Below are positions 1 to 5,547 of a stretch of DNA of 6,222 nt, in pieces (position 1 is the first letter of the stretch; every line of letters starts with the position of its first letter). The notes beneath the pieces are model-generated. The model was given only the letters and a program-made list of their open reading frames with translations, made no database searches and was not told the origin of the DNA. The position numbers and the translations under genes were made by a program. Source of the DNA: an uncultured Muribaculaceae bacterium (GTDB lineage: Bacteria > Bacteroidota > Bacteroidia > Bacteroidales > Muribaculaceae). The DNA lies in assembly GCA_910579845.1 (NCBI GenBank), contig CAJTWL010000054.1, forward strand, positions 1 through 6,222. The letters run 5' to 3'.

Positions 1-103
1 TTGGACCCATCGGTACGACCCAGTTGGTGTCGAAAGCCTCCTTTATAAAATCCTGTTCCCTGCCACTCATGTGAGCCAAACAAAGATATATTCTTTCTCT
101 CAT
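1..103 (-). CDS. DegT/DnrJ/EryC1-type PLP-dependent sugar aminotransferase, N-terminal fragment (cut by window edge)
   Basis: An open frame starts at the ATG at 103-101 and runs off the left edge after 34 complete codons. The visible protein begins MRERIYLCLAHMSGREQ and continues through an FDTNWVVPMGP segment. This is the characteristic N-terminus of Bacteroidetes DegT/DnrJ/EryC1/StrS aminotransferases, in which a 'N-W-V-x-P-x-G-P' stretch precedes the first core helix. The family transfers an amino group from glutamate to a nucleotide-linked 4-keto (or 3-keto) deoxysugar in the cytoplasm; PglE and VioA are examples. The PLP lysine and the rest of the fold lie outside the window, so the regiochemistry cannot be judged. 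The start is 8 bases downstream of the hydrolase stop, so the gene is probably the next cistron of the same operon. With PglC- and PglD-like genes upstream, it would supply the amino sugar to be acylated. The family call rests on the N-terminus alone. Confidence 0.8.
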   Translation of the reverse strand, partial: MRERIYLCLAHMSGREQDFIKEAFDTNWVVPMGP

Positions 104-111
104 TGTTGTTC

Positions 112-654
112 TTATACTTTATGTCCGGGATAAACGGTTTTTCCTGACGACAATTCTAAAATCCGCTTTTCTGATTCAGCAGCTTGTATCTTATTACCTC
201 TTGGGAGATTTGTAACGATTCCAACACCAGGTATATAGGAATCGCCGGTAAAGACCTTATTGCCAATTATCCATGTTATACAGCTTGGATTGTGTCCCGG
301 AGTAAACATAGCCTTCGCAACTAATCCCTCTTTCAGATTCACTTTCTCACCATCCTCAACCGACCGAATCACATTAGGATAATTGAAAACAAATGGAGAC
401 CCGTGAAAACGTGATAAATTTAGCTTATCGTTCAAGAGAGCTTCTTTCCCCCATTTATTCGTGAAGACCTTGACATCTGGATTCAGCTCCAATACTCTAT
501 TTAGACCATATATATGGTCTAAATGGGCATGAGTTAAGAGAACTGTATCTAATGAGAGGAAGCCGTCCCATGAGTCTCCGGGATCAATCAACACGTTGCC
601 GAACCGATAACTTATTGAGTTGAAAATAGAATTGACGTGGGAATAAACAATCAC
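112..654 (-). CDS. Metallo-beta-lactamase-fold hydrolase, possible acyl-thioesterase
   Basis: This 180-residue protein has all the zinc-site motifs of the glyoxalase II-like MBL superfamily. They are THAHLDH (H42, H44, D46, H47), H121 in FTPGH, D138 in FTGDS and H178 in YPGH. It is cytoplasmic, with no signal peptide or membrane segment. It ends two residues after the last metal histidine and so lacks the C-terminal tail of typical family members of about 200 residues; no frameshifted continuation fits before the next start at 103. The start is a GTG (654-652) overlapping the TGA of ACP2 by four bases (GTGA), which argues for translational coupling, and the next Met codon is far inside the fold. 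Family members hydrolyse thioesters such as hydroxyacyl-glutathione, and some polyketide-cluster members release acyl chains from carrier proteins. Its position directly after an ACP suggests acyl-ACP hydrolysis or editing, but that is inference. The fold assignment is secure; the substrate is not. Confidence 0.88.
   Translation of the reverse strand: MIVYSHVNSIFNSISYRFGNVLIDPGDSWDGFLSLDTVLLTHAHLDHIYGLNRVLELNPDVKVFTNKWGKEALLNDKLNLSRFHGSPFVFNYPNVIRSVEDGEKVNLKEGLVAKAMFTPGHNPSCITWIIGNKVFTGDSYIPGVGIVTNLPRGNKIQAAESEKRILELSSGKTVYPGHKV
499..524. repeat. Perfect 26-bp palindrome inside the hydrolase gene
   Basis: The arm ATTTAGACCATAT (499-511) is followed immediately by its exact reverse complement (512-524), with no spacer. 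Pairing stops at 498/525 (T against G). In the gene frame it covers the codons for residues LDHIYGLN, which include the metal-binding D46 and H47. As RNA it could fold into a stem of about 11 pairs with a 4-base AUAU loop. It could be a dimeric-protein site or an intragenic hairpin, or a by-product of codon choice: the Asp-His and Gly-Leu codons of the conserved motif pair naturally with each other. Confidence 0.9.
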
Positions 655-869
655 TTTTTAGCTGAAAGTATTCTGACAATGTCGGTCACAGATTTCATCT
701 CGGCGATTTCTTCCGGTTCCAGCGTTACGTCGAACGCGTCCTCAAGGGCGACAACTATATTGAGTTGGTTAAGAGAATCCCATTTTTCCGTGTTCTGTTG
801 GTTGGAGTCGGCGTTTATACTTGGGGTCTCAAGGGTCTCCTTAAGAATTCCGATAATCTTTTCTTCCAT
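651..869 (-). CDS. Acyl carrier protein (ACP2, next to the FkbH gene)
   Basis: This 72-residue acidic protein fits the four-helix acyl carrier fold. A WDSL motif at 30-33 places the phosphopantetheine attachment serine at S32. It is followed by a helix II of the form LNQLNIVVALEDAFDV and the usual 'E-P-E-E-I-x-x-M-x-S-V-x-D-I' helix III region. The canonical Asp-Ser-Leu is present. The start ATG at 869-867 is separated from the stop of the FkbH-type gene by one base, and its own TGA overlaps the GTG of the hydrolase gene. FkbH enzymes load a glyceryl group onto a stand-alone ACP or ACP domain usually encoded next to them, so this is the most likely acceptor (inference). Holo-ACP formation would need a phosphopantetheinyl transferase encoded elsewhere. 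It differs clearly in sequence from ACP1 at 4658-4882, so the two are not a recent duplication. Confidence 0.92.
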   Translation of the reverse strand: MEEKIIGILKETLETPSINADSNQQNTEKWDSLNQLNIVVALEDAFDVTLEPEEIAEMKSVTDIVRILSAKK

Positions 870-870
870 T

Positions 871-2448
871 TTATTTGACTGTTATTGAATAGTATTTTTT
901 TATTTGTGGATTTATATCTTCAGTTGACATGACATAAGATTTCACACCGTCTTCAGTACCGGATATCTTCATGCCGATGCGCTCATAGAATTCTGATACC
1001 AGAGAGTTCTTTGCAGAGGGTATGTATCTTGCTGTGATAGTCTTAAACTCCGGCTTAAGCATCTCCAGAACTTTCTGCATAAATGCTGTTTCAATACCCT
1101 TGCCCAGTATCCTGCAACTAAGAAGAAGGTTGTCGATATGACCGCTGTTCGACACGAAGACGGCTCCTGTTATTCCGTTGTCACCGAATCGGTCAGCGAC
1201 ACTGATACACCAGATCTTCCAACCTTTTGCTGTCATATCCCGGATCTCTGATTCCTCAAGACGATGAGTGGTGAGGTTGAACTGATTTGTCTTTTGAGTC
1301 ATTTGTGCTATTCTGGAGATATTGAACTCATTGACCGCAATAATGGATATCTTGATTTCAAGACTCTTCAGATAGTCCTCCATGTTTGTGAAATGGCTTT
1401 TCTCGGCAGCTCGCGCGGCATTCGCTTTATACTGTTCCGTCTTTGCCAGATCCTCTCTTGTCAGAGAATAGACAGTAAAATAATGTTCGACCAGCTTCTT
1501 CAGATAATCCGGGAGCATATAGGGCTGGTCTGGGAAATCCGGAACCTCAACCATGGGAAGCATTTGTCTGACCAATTCTCTTTCTGTAGGATTATCGTCA
1601 ATAAAAACCATGCTGTCAAGACCTATATTGAGCTCTTGTGCAAGCTCGGCTATATTCGAAGCTTTGTCTTGCCAGTTGATTCTCCAGGCTGCGAAATTCT
1701 CTTTTTTGAGGACAATATATGGATTCTTTTCCCAGGCTTGAAGCACATCAGCTTCATTATTTTTACTGCACACAGTTAGAATCACGCCGTTGCGAGCGAG
1801 TTGTTTGAGACCTCCCTGAAAATACAGAAATGCCTTTCCCGGATAATCTCCCCCAATTTTGATGCCTTCAATTCCATCTTCTCCAAGGATTCCGCCCCAT
1901 AGAGTGTTGTCCAAGTCAAGCACGAGGCATTTCTTGCGTTTGAGGGCTATGGATTTTAACTGTTCATTCCACCATTTCTTGAATTTGGAAGCCAGTCTAA
2001 GGTTCAGTTCCATCTGAGATATGAAATAAATCTTCCAGTCAATTAGCTCAGACGCGGCATATTGACGGCAGAATTGTCCAAAATCAATAATCTTGATGTT
2101 TTGATGGAAAGAAGCCAATTCCTCGGCAATGTAATTGAACTTGGAAATAGCGTCCCTGACGGCAAAGTCTCCGGTTGTGTATTTGATACTCCATATTTTT
2201 TCCAATGTCAAGACAATAAGGGTTTTGTTCCCGGGGATTTGAGAAGCGACGAGTTGAAGCTTGTCTCCGAAGCCTTGTATTTCCTCAGCTAAAGTCTGGC
2301 TGTCAAACTTTATTGGGACTTGGTAAAACCATATATATCCATCCGTATCTTGGGGTATGAAGGATATGTCGTCATATCCGGAAAATGTGTAATTACATTC
2401 CGGGAAAAAAGCCTCAATCGTATTGTTTCTGAATATATAATGTTTCAT
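871..2448 (-). CDS. FkbH-type HAD-IIIC protein (candidate glyceryl-ACP synthase/phosphatase)
   Basis: This 525-residue protein has the full FkbH layout. An N-terminal domain of about 165 residues resembles the N-terminal domain seen in Bacteroides capsule-locus FkbH-like proteins. The HAD core follows, with motif I DLDNTLWGG (nucleophile D178, D180), motif II CSKNN (S228), a likely motif-III lysine at K250 or K262, and motif IV FIDDNPTERE (D284, D285). The C-terminal region from about 365 is GNAT-like and carries the family blocks TQKTNQFNLTTHR, DRFGDNG and LSCRILGKGIE. Characterised FkbH-type enzymes take the D-glyceryl group of 1,3-bisphosphoglycerate, remove the phosphate and hand glyceryl to an ACP thiol, as in tetronate and methoxymalonyl-ACP pathways. 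The ATG overlaps the VOC-gene stop as ATGA, and an ACP gene follows after one base, matching that chemistry. The window holds none of the acyl-ACP dehydrogenase or O-methyltransferase genes needed for methoxymalonyl-ACP. The family call is secure; glyceryl as the substrate is inferred. Confidence 0.92.
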   Translation of the reverse strand: MKHYIFRNNTIEAFFPECNYTFSGYDDISFIPQDTDGYIWFYQVPIKFDSQTLAEEIQGFGDKLQLVASQIPGNKTLIVLTLEKIWSIKYTTGDFAVRDAISKFNYIAEELASFHQNIKIIDFGQFCRQYAASELIDWKIYFISQMELNLRLASKFKKWWNEQLKSIALKRKKCLVLDLDNTLWGGILGEDGIEGIKIGGDYPGKAFLYFQGGLKQLARNGVILTVCSKNNEADVLQAWEKNPYIVLKKENFAAWRINWQDKASNIAELAQELNIGLDSMVFIDDNPTERELVRQMLPMVEVPDFPDQPYMLPDYLKKLVEHYFTVYSLTREDLAKTEQYKANAARAAEKSHFTNMEDYLKSLEIKISIIAVNEFNISRIAQMTQKTNQFNLTTHRLEESEIRDMTAKGWKIWCISVADRFGDNGITGAVFVSNSGHIDNLLLSCRILGKGIETAFMQKVLEMLKPEFKTITARYIPSAKNSLVSEFYERIGMKISGTEDGVKSYVMSTEDINPQIKKYYSITVK

Positions 2449-2849
2449 GTTTCTTCTATCAGTTCTATTAAGCCCATGTCTTTGTTAAACAAGAAGCATA
2501 TTCGGTGATTATCCAAAGCAACAGCTTCCACAGGTCTGGTAATCGGTATATATTTCTGCTTTCTCAGTCTTGCAACCGCATCATAAATGTCACTTACACT
2601 ATAGCAAAAATGATAAGGAGCAACTCCATTCTTTTCTAAAGTTTTGGTAACCGGGGACTTCGCATCCGCAGGAGCAAGAAGCTCAATCTGTGGCATCCCT
2701 TCCTTGTTTAGGAAGCAAATGTTGACATTCTGCACCGAGTCATAGACTGTGTCTGTCTTCTTATACCCTGCCTCTATGTACCCCTTGGCTGTCTTGTCAA
2801 TGTCAAAGACAGCCATACCTACGTGGTGAAAACGAAAATCAGGAAGCAT
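2445..2849 (-). CDS. VOC/glyoxalase-fold metalloprotein (methylmalonyl-CoA epimerase-like)
   Basis: The protein has 134 residues from the ATG at 2849-2847. It shows two beta-alpha-beta-beta-beta modules and the four usual metal ligands of the vicinal oxygen chelate superfamily: H9 in FHHVGMAV, E56 in PQIELLAP, H80 in PYHFCYSV and E129 in GLIELIEE. The frame can be extended four codons to a TTG at 2861, which would overlap the KASIII stop. I chose the ATG because it sits one base after that stop and immediately precedes the conserved first strand. VOC enzymes of this size include methylmalonyl-CoA epimerase, glyoxalase I and extradiol dioxygenases; all act on metal-chelated vicinal oxygens. 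Its closest look is epimerase-like. Lying between KASIII and FkbH genes, it could epimerise or isomerise a 2-substituted acyl thioester, but no substrate can be assigned. The stop overlaps the FkbH start by four bases (ATGA). Confidence 0.85.
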   Translation of the reverse strand: MLPDFRFHHVGMAVFDIDKTAKGYIEAGYKKTDTVYDSVQNVNICFLNKEGMPQIELLAPADAKSPVTKTLEKNGVAPYHFCYSVSDIYDAVARLRKQKYIPITRPVEAVALDNHRICFLFNKDMGLIELIEET

Positions 2850-2850
2850 C

Positions 2851-3900
2851 TTAATATTCAATTACAGGTGAAATCTTGACATTTTTCATGACTATGCGTG
2901 CGGTTGCCCAACTTAGACCGGCGCCAAATCCGCTCATAACCACCACTTTCGGTTCATCCAATTTATTGTAGAGTTCCGACACTATAGTGAGGGGCACGGA
3001 AGTAGAGCTGGTATTGCCGTATTTATGAATACAGTATGGCACTTTTTCCGGATTGAACTTCAGTCGCTTGACAAAAAAGTCAGTCATGAATTTATTCGCT
3101 TGATGGAATACGAGATAATCCACATCGTCAAGGCTCGTATCAGTAGCCTTCACTATTTCCTTAACTCCCTTAGGAACAACGCTCATTGCAAAGTTGAAGA
3201 CATCCATGCCGTCCATGTAAACCTCAAGATCGGTATGGATATTTCCATCCTCCTCTTTCCTTTGCATTAGAGACTCGGCAGTGATGGGGTTTCTCATACC
3301 GGCTTTGATCTTGACAGCATCCTCTCCGGAACCGTCTGATTTAAGGATAAAGACCGAATCTTCAAAGTCCCCCTTTTCGACAAGTGTAGCGGTTGCACCG
3401 TCACCATATAAAGGCCAATCGACCTTGTCATAACGGTTCACAATCTTGGAGAAAGTCTCTCCATCCAACAATAACACTCGATTTATACCGTCCATAGACG
3501 CATAGGCAAATGCCGTTGAGAGAGCATATACAAATCCAGAACATCCAAGCGATATATCCAGACACGCTGTATCTTTGGAGAGACCGAGTCTATGTTGAAG
3601 CAGCGGTGCTGTTGCCGGTATGCGGTAATCTGCCGTTTGGCTTACAAACAAGAGGACATCAATAGATGCCGGATCTATATTGTTGTCCTTGAAAAGTTGT
3701 TTAGCCGCTTTGCAGCACAAGTCGGATGCGCATACATTTTCTCCGGCTATACGTCTTTCATGAATACCGATGCTGTTTATTGTCTTGTCAATTTCCTCAT
3801 CGGGAATTAAATATCCTAAGTCTTTATTGTAGACGATATCTGCCGGCACACAAGCTGCCATAGCTGTTATGCCTACATTATGATACGTAATTGCTGCCAT
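2851..3900 (-). CDS. 3-oxoacyl-ACP synthase III (FabH-like KASIII)
   Basis: The protein is 349 residues, typical for FabH-like enzymes, with a thiolase fold and the complete Cys-His-Asn triad: C120 in SLGCSGF, H266 in VFHQANK and N296 in KYGNTSS. The His-Asn spacing of 30 equals that of E. coli FabH. The C-terminal 'G-F-G-A-G-L-S-W' loop is also family-typical. The open frame extends upstream to 4158, but the extra 86 codons lie wholly inside the SDR gene and look nothing like a KASIII; the ATG at 3900, two bases after the SDR stop, gives the normal MAAITYHNVG start. An intact triad predicts decarboxylative condensation of an acyl-CoA starter with malonyl-ACP, rather than the pure acyl-transfer role of some triad-altered homologues. 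Placement among two ACPs, an SDR and glycan genes points to a dedicated short acyl chain, not housekeeping fatty-acid synthesis. Some homologues in tetronate pathways act on glyceryl-ACP; whether this one does is unknown. Confidence 0.93.
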   Translation of the reverse strand: MAAITYHNVGITAMAACVPADIVYNKDLGYLIPDEEIDKTINSIGIHERRIAGENVCASDLCCKAAKQLFKDNNIDPASIDVLLFVSQTADYRIPATAPLLQHRLGLSKDTACLDISLGCSGFVYALSTAFAYASMDGINRVLLLDGETFSKIVNRYDKVDWPLYGDGATATLVEKGDFEDSVFILKSDGSGEDAVKIKAGMRNPITAESLMQRKEEDGNIHTDLEVYMDGMDVFNFAMSVVPKGVKEIVKATDTSLDDVDYLVFHQANKFMTDFFVKRLKFNPEKVPYCIHKYGNTSSTSVPLTIVSELYNKLDEPKVVVMSGFGAGLSWATARIVMKNVKISPVIEY

Positions 3901-3902
3901 AG

Positions 3903-4658
3903 TTATAATGTTGTCCCTCCATCTATTGTCAAGACACTTCCTGTAACCCATTTTGAAGCATTGCTCAGCAGATACAAAGTTCCGTAAGCGACATCTTCCG
4001 GCTTGCCGAAACATTTCATGGGAATAGAGTTCATATATTGAGTATATTGTTCTTCTGTAATCTGTCCGTTCTTGTTCATTGGAGTGTCTATCTGACCCGG
4101 ACAAATACAGTTGATCCTGAATTTGGGCGCTAATTCTTTGGCTGCTGTTTTCATCCATGACAACAAAGACGCCTTTGAAGCGCCGTAGGCCGCGGCACCT
4201 GGGGTGAATACGTAATTGCCTCCTATAGAAGAAATGGCTACCACGGATGCGTTCTCATTCAGCAGCTTTTTTCTTAAGATCAGTCTGAGAAGCTCAATCT
4301 GACTAAAAAAGTTGGTCTCAAAAATTGAGTCAACATTCTTTCTGGATAGAAAACCGAGAGGAACTGTTTGATTGATACCGGCGCATAGACATATTCCATC
4401 AATCTTGTCTATTTGTTGAACCAGTATCCGCAGTTCATCTTCAGCAGTCAAGTCGGCTACGAAAAGCTTATTACAGGATCCTTCAAGTGCAGACATTGTT
4501 TTGTTTAGTCTTTCCGTATTACGTCCTGTAATATAGAGATTAGCACCTGCTTTTGAACATTCAACGGCAACACTGCGTCCTATTCCGGAAGACGCACCTG
4601 TAACAAGGATGCTTTTCCCCCTTAGACTGAAAGGAGAATTTCTAACATATGCGCTCAT
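3903..4658 (-). CDS. SDR-family oxidoreductase (FabG-like 3-oxoacyl-ACP reductase)
   Basis: This is a 251-residue classical short-chain dehydrogenase. The Rossmann motif TGASSGIG is at 20-27, the CAG variant of the NNAG motif at 92-94, and the catalytic set is N116, S144, Y158 and K162 (YGASK). The PG motif falls at 187-188 and the C-terminus ends in 'T-I-D-G-G', as in FabG-like enzymes. The residues after strand 2 (TGRN, 44-47) include an arginine in the position that usually favours NADPH. It would reduce a 3-keto group on an ACP-bound acyl chain to a 3-hydroxy group, which fits the KASIII gene downstream and ACP1 upstream. A nucleotide-sugar or alcohol substrate cannot be excluded, because SDR specificity is not readable from these motifs. 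The ATG overlaps the ACP1 stop by one base (TAATG). Confidence 0.92.
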   Translation of the reverse strand: MSAYVRNSPFSLRGKSILVTGASSGIGRSVAVECSKAGANLYITGRNTERLNKTMSALEGSCNKLFVADLTAEDELRILVQQIDKIDGICLCAGINQTVPLGFLSRKNVDSIFETNFFSQIELLRLILRKKLLNENASVVAISSIGGNYVFTPGAAAYGASKASLLSWMKTAAKELAPKFRINCICPGQIDTPMNKNGQITEEQYTQYMNSIPMKCFGKPEDVAYGTLYLLSNASKWVTGSVLTIDGGTTL

Positions 4659-4882
4659 TATTTTGAAATTGTATTAAAGATATCTGAGATGGTTTCAGCA
4701 TTGCGAATTTCGTCTCCTTTAAGTTCGACATCGTATTCGTCAGACACCATTGCCATAAGTCCAAGCGCAGATAGTGAAGACCATTCGTCAAGTTCGCGGA
4801 ATTTTGTTTCTGAAGTGAGAGTTGATACGTCAATGTCATCGAAAATCTCGGAGAATTTTTCGATAAAATCTTTTATTTCCAT
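4658..4882 (-). CDS. Acyl carrier protein (ACP1, next to the SDR and KASIII genes)
   Basis: This 74-residue, strongly acidic helical protein fits the acyl carrier fold. The likely phosphopantetheine serine is S36 in EWSSLSAL (33-40), followed by a helix II ending in VSDEYDVEL and a helix III region 'I-R-N-A-E-T-I-S-D-I'. The residue before the modified serine is Ser (S35) instead of the nearly universal Asp, so this is a divergent, pathway-specific carrier; ACP2 in the same operon keeps the Asp. The SDR and KASIII genes follow directly with a one-base overlap and a two-base gap, which suggests that this carrier serves the condensation/reduction pair (inference). The 19-base gap to the upstream acyltransferase gene is the largest in the operon and has no clear Shine-Dalgarno sequence, which is common in Bacteroidetes. 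The ATG at 4882-4880 gives the normal ACP length. Confidence 0.9.
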   Translation of the reverse strand: MEIKDFIEKFSEIFDDIDVSTLTSETKFRELDEWSSLSALGLMAMVSDEYDVELKGDEIRNAETISDIFNTISK

Positions 4883-4901
4883 TTGAAGTTATGTTAAGTG
4901 T

Positions 4902-5546
4902 TTAATAATCTATTCTTTTGGCCGGATTCCCAATATATGTGCTTCCATCCTTTGTATTTCGAACAACAACGCCTGAGGCACCGATAGTTGTATTGTTGCC
5001 TATAGACTTATATTGTAGAATTACAGAGTTTACACCTAAAAAGTTACAATTGCCTATTGTAACACCGCCGGAAATTTTAACAGCCGGCATTACTGAGTTG
5101 AAATCCCCGATACAAGTATCATGTCCTAATGTGATATAACCATTTAAGATATTGAAATTTCCAATCTTGATATTACAGGAAATCAGGCAACGGGAGCATA
5201 CAACATTACCTGATCCCATCTTTACACTTTCTTTGTCAAGAAATAGGGTGTCAGGCGCAATGATATTTGGGAATTCAATATTGGGGTTACTGATTTTGTT
5301 ATAAAGATTCATAACAACCTTGGGAGAGCCGATTGCAAATACAACTGATAAGGAAGTTGCCCATGAATTAAGCGTGTCAATGTTACCAAGGACAGTGCCA
5401 TATTTATTCTTCTCTCCGGCTTCGAGTCCGTCATCGAAAAAGCCAATGATATTCCATGTCGGAGCAGTCTCATTGTTGATTCTATTGATGAGACACGCTA
5501 TTTCTTGACCGAAGCCTCCGGCTCCATATATTGCTATATTTTTCAT
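4902..5546 (-). CDS. PglD/VioB-like sugar N-acyltransferase (left-handed beta-helix)
   Basis: The 214-residue protein has the two-part structure of the PglD/NeuD family. An N-terminal nucleotide-sugar-binding Rossmann-like domain carries YGAGGFGQE at 7-15. A hexapeptide-repeat left-handed beta-helix follows from about 108 to 195 (IGNFN, IGDFN, IGNCN and IGNNT coils), ending in YIGNPAKRI at 204-212. H142 in LGHDTCIGDF matches the family's catalytic-base histidine. Known members acetylate the 4-amino group of UDP- or dTDP-linked dideoxy-amino sugars with acetyl-CoA. Here the next gene is an acyl carrier protein, so an acyl-ACP or an unusual acyl-CoA donor is a reasonable alternative, though nothing in the motifs proves it. 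The ATG lies one base after the stop of the sugar-transferase gene. Its products would pass to that enzyme for lipid loading. Enzyme class is confident; the acyl donor is open. Confidence 0.9.
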   Translation of the reverse strand: MKNIAIYGAGGFGQEIACLINRINNETAPTWNIIGFFDDGLEAGEKNKYGTVLGNIDTLNSWATSLSVVFAIGSPKVVMNLYNKISNPNIEFPNIIAPDTLFLDKESVKMGSGNVVCSRCLISCNIKIGNFNILNGYITLGHDTCIGDFNSVMPAVKISGGVTIGNCNFLGVNSVILQYKSIGNNTTIGASGVVVRNTKDGSTYIGNPAKRIDY

Positions 5547-5547
5547 A

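Noticed and set aside
1264..1779. A plus-strand open frame of 171 codons.
   Set aside because: It is antisense to the well-supported FkbH-type gene, has no recognisable motifs and no gene-like context.
2787..2814. An inverted repeat with a 9-base stem and 10-base loop inside the VOC gene.
   Set aside because: Stems of this size are close to chance expectation in 6 kb, it lies in conserved coding sequence and there is no T-run to make a terminator.
2445..2849. Propionate-pathway methylmalonyl-CoA epimerase.
   Set aside because: The ligand pattern fits the superfamily, but there is no mutase or carboxylase nearby and the gene is coupled to glycan and ACP genes.
2850..2861. A TTG start four codons upstream for the VOC gene.
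   Set aside because: It would overlap the KASIII stop, and the ATG one base after that stop is the simpler start and fits the fold.
3903..4158. An N-terminal extension of 86 codons on the KASIII reading frame.
   Set aside because: It lies entirely inside the SDR gene in another frame, its residues do not resemble a KASIII, and the ATG at 3900 gives the standard length and N-terminus.
4642..4839. A minus-strand open frame of 65 codons across the ACP1/SDR junction.
   Set aside because: It is out of frame with two convincing genes and shows no domain features.
651..4882. Housekeeping fatty-acid synthesis (fabH/fabG/acpP) as the role of the central genes.
   Set aside because: There are two divergent carriers, no fabD or fabF, interposed FkbH and VOC genes, and glycan genes on both sides.
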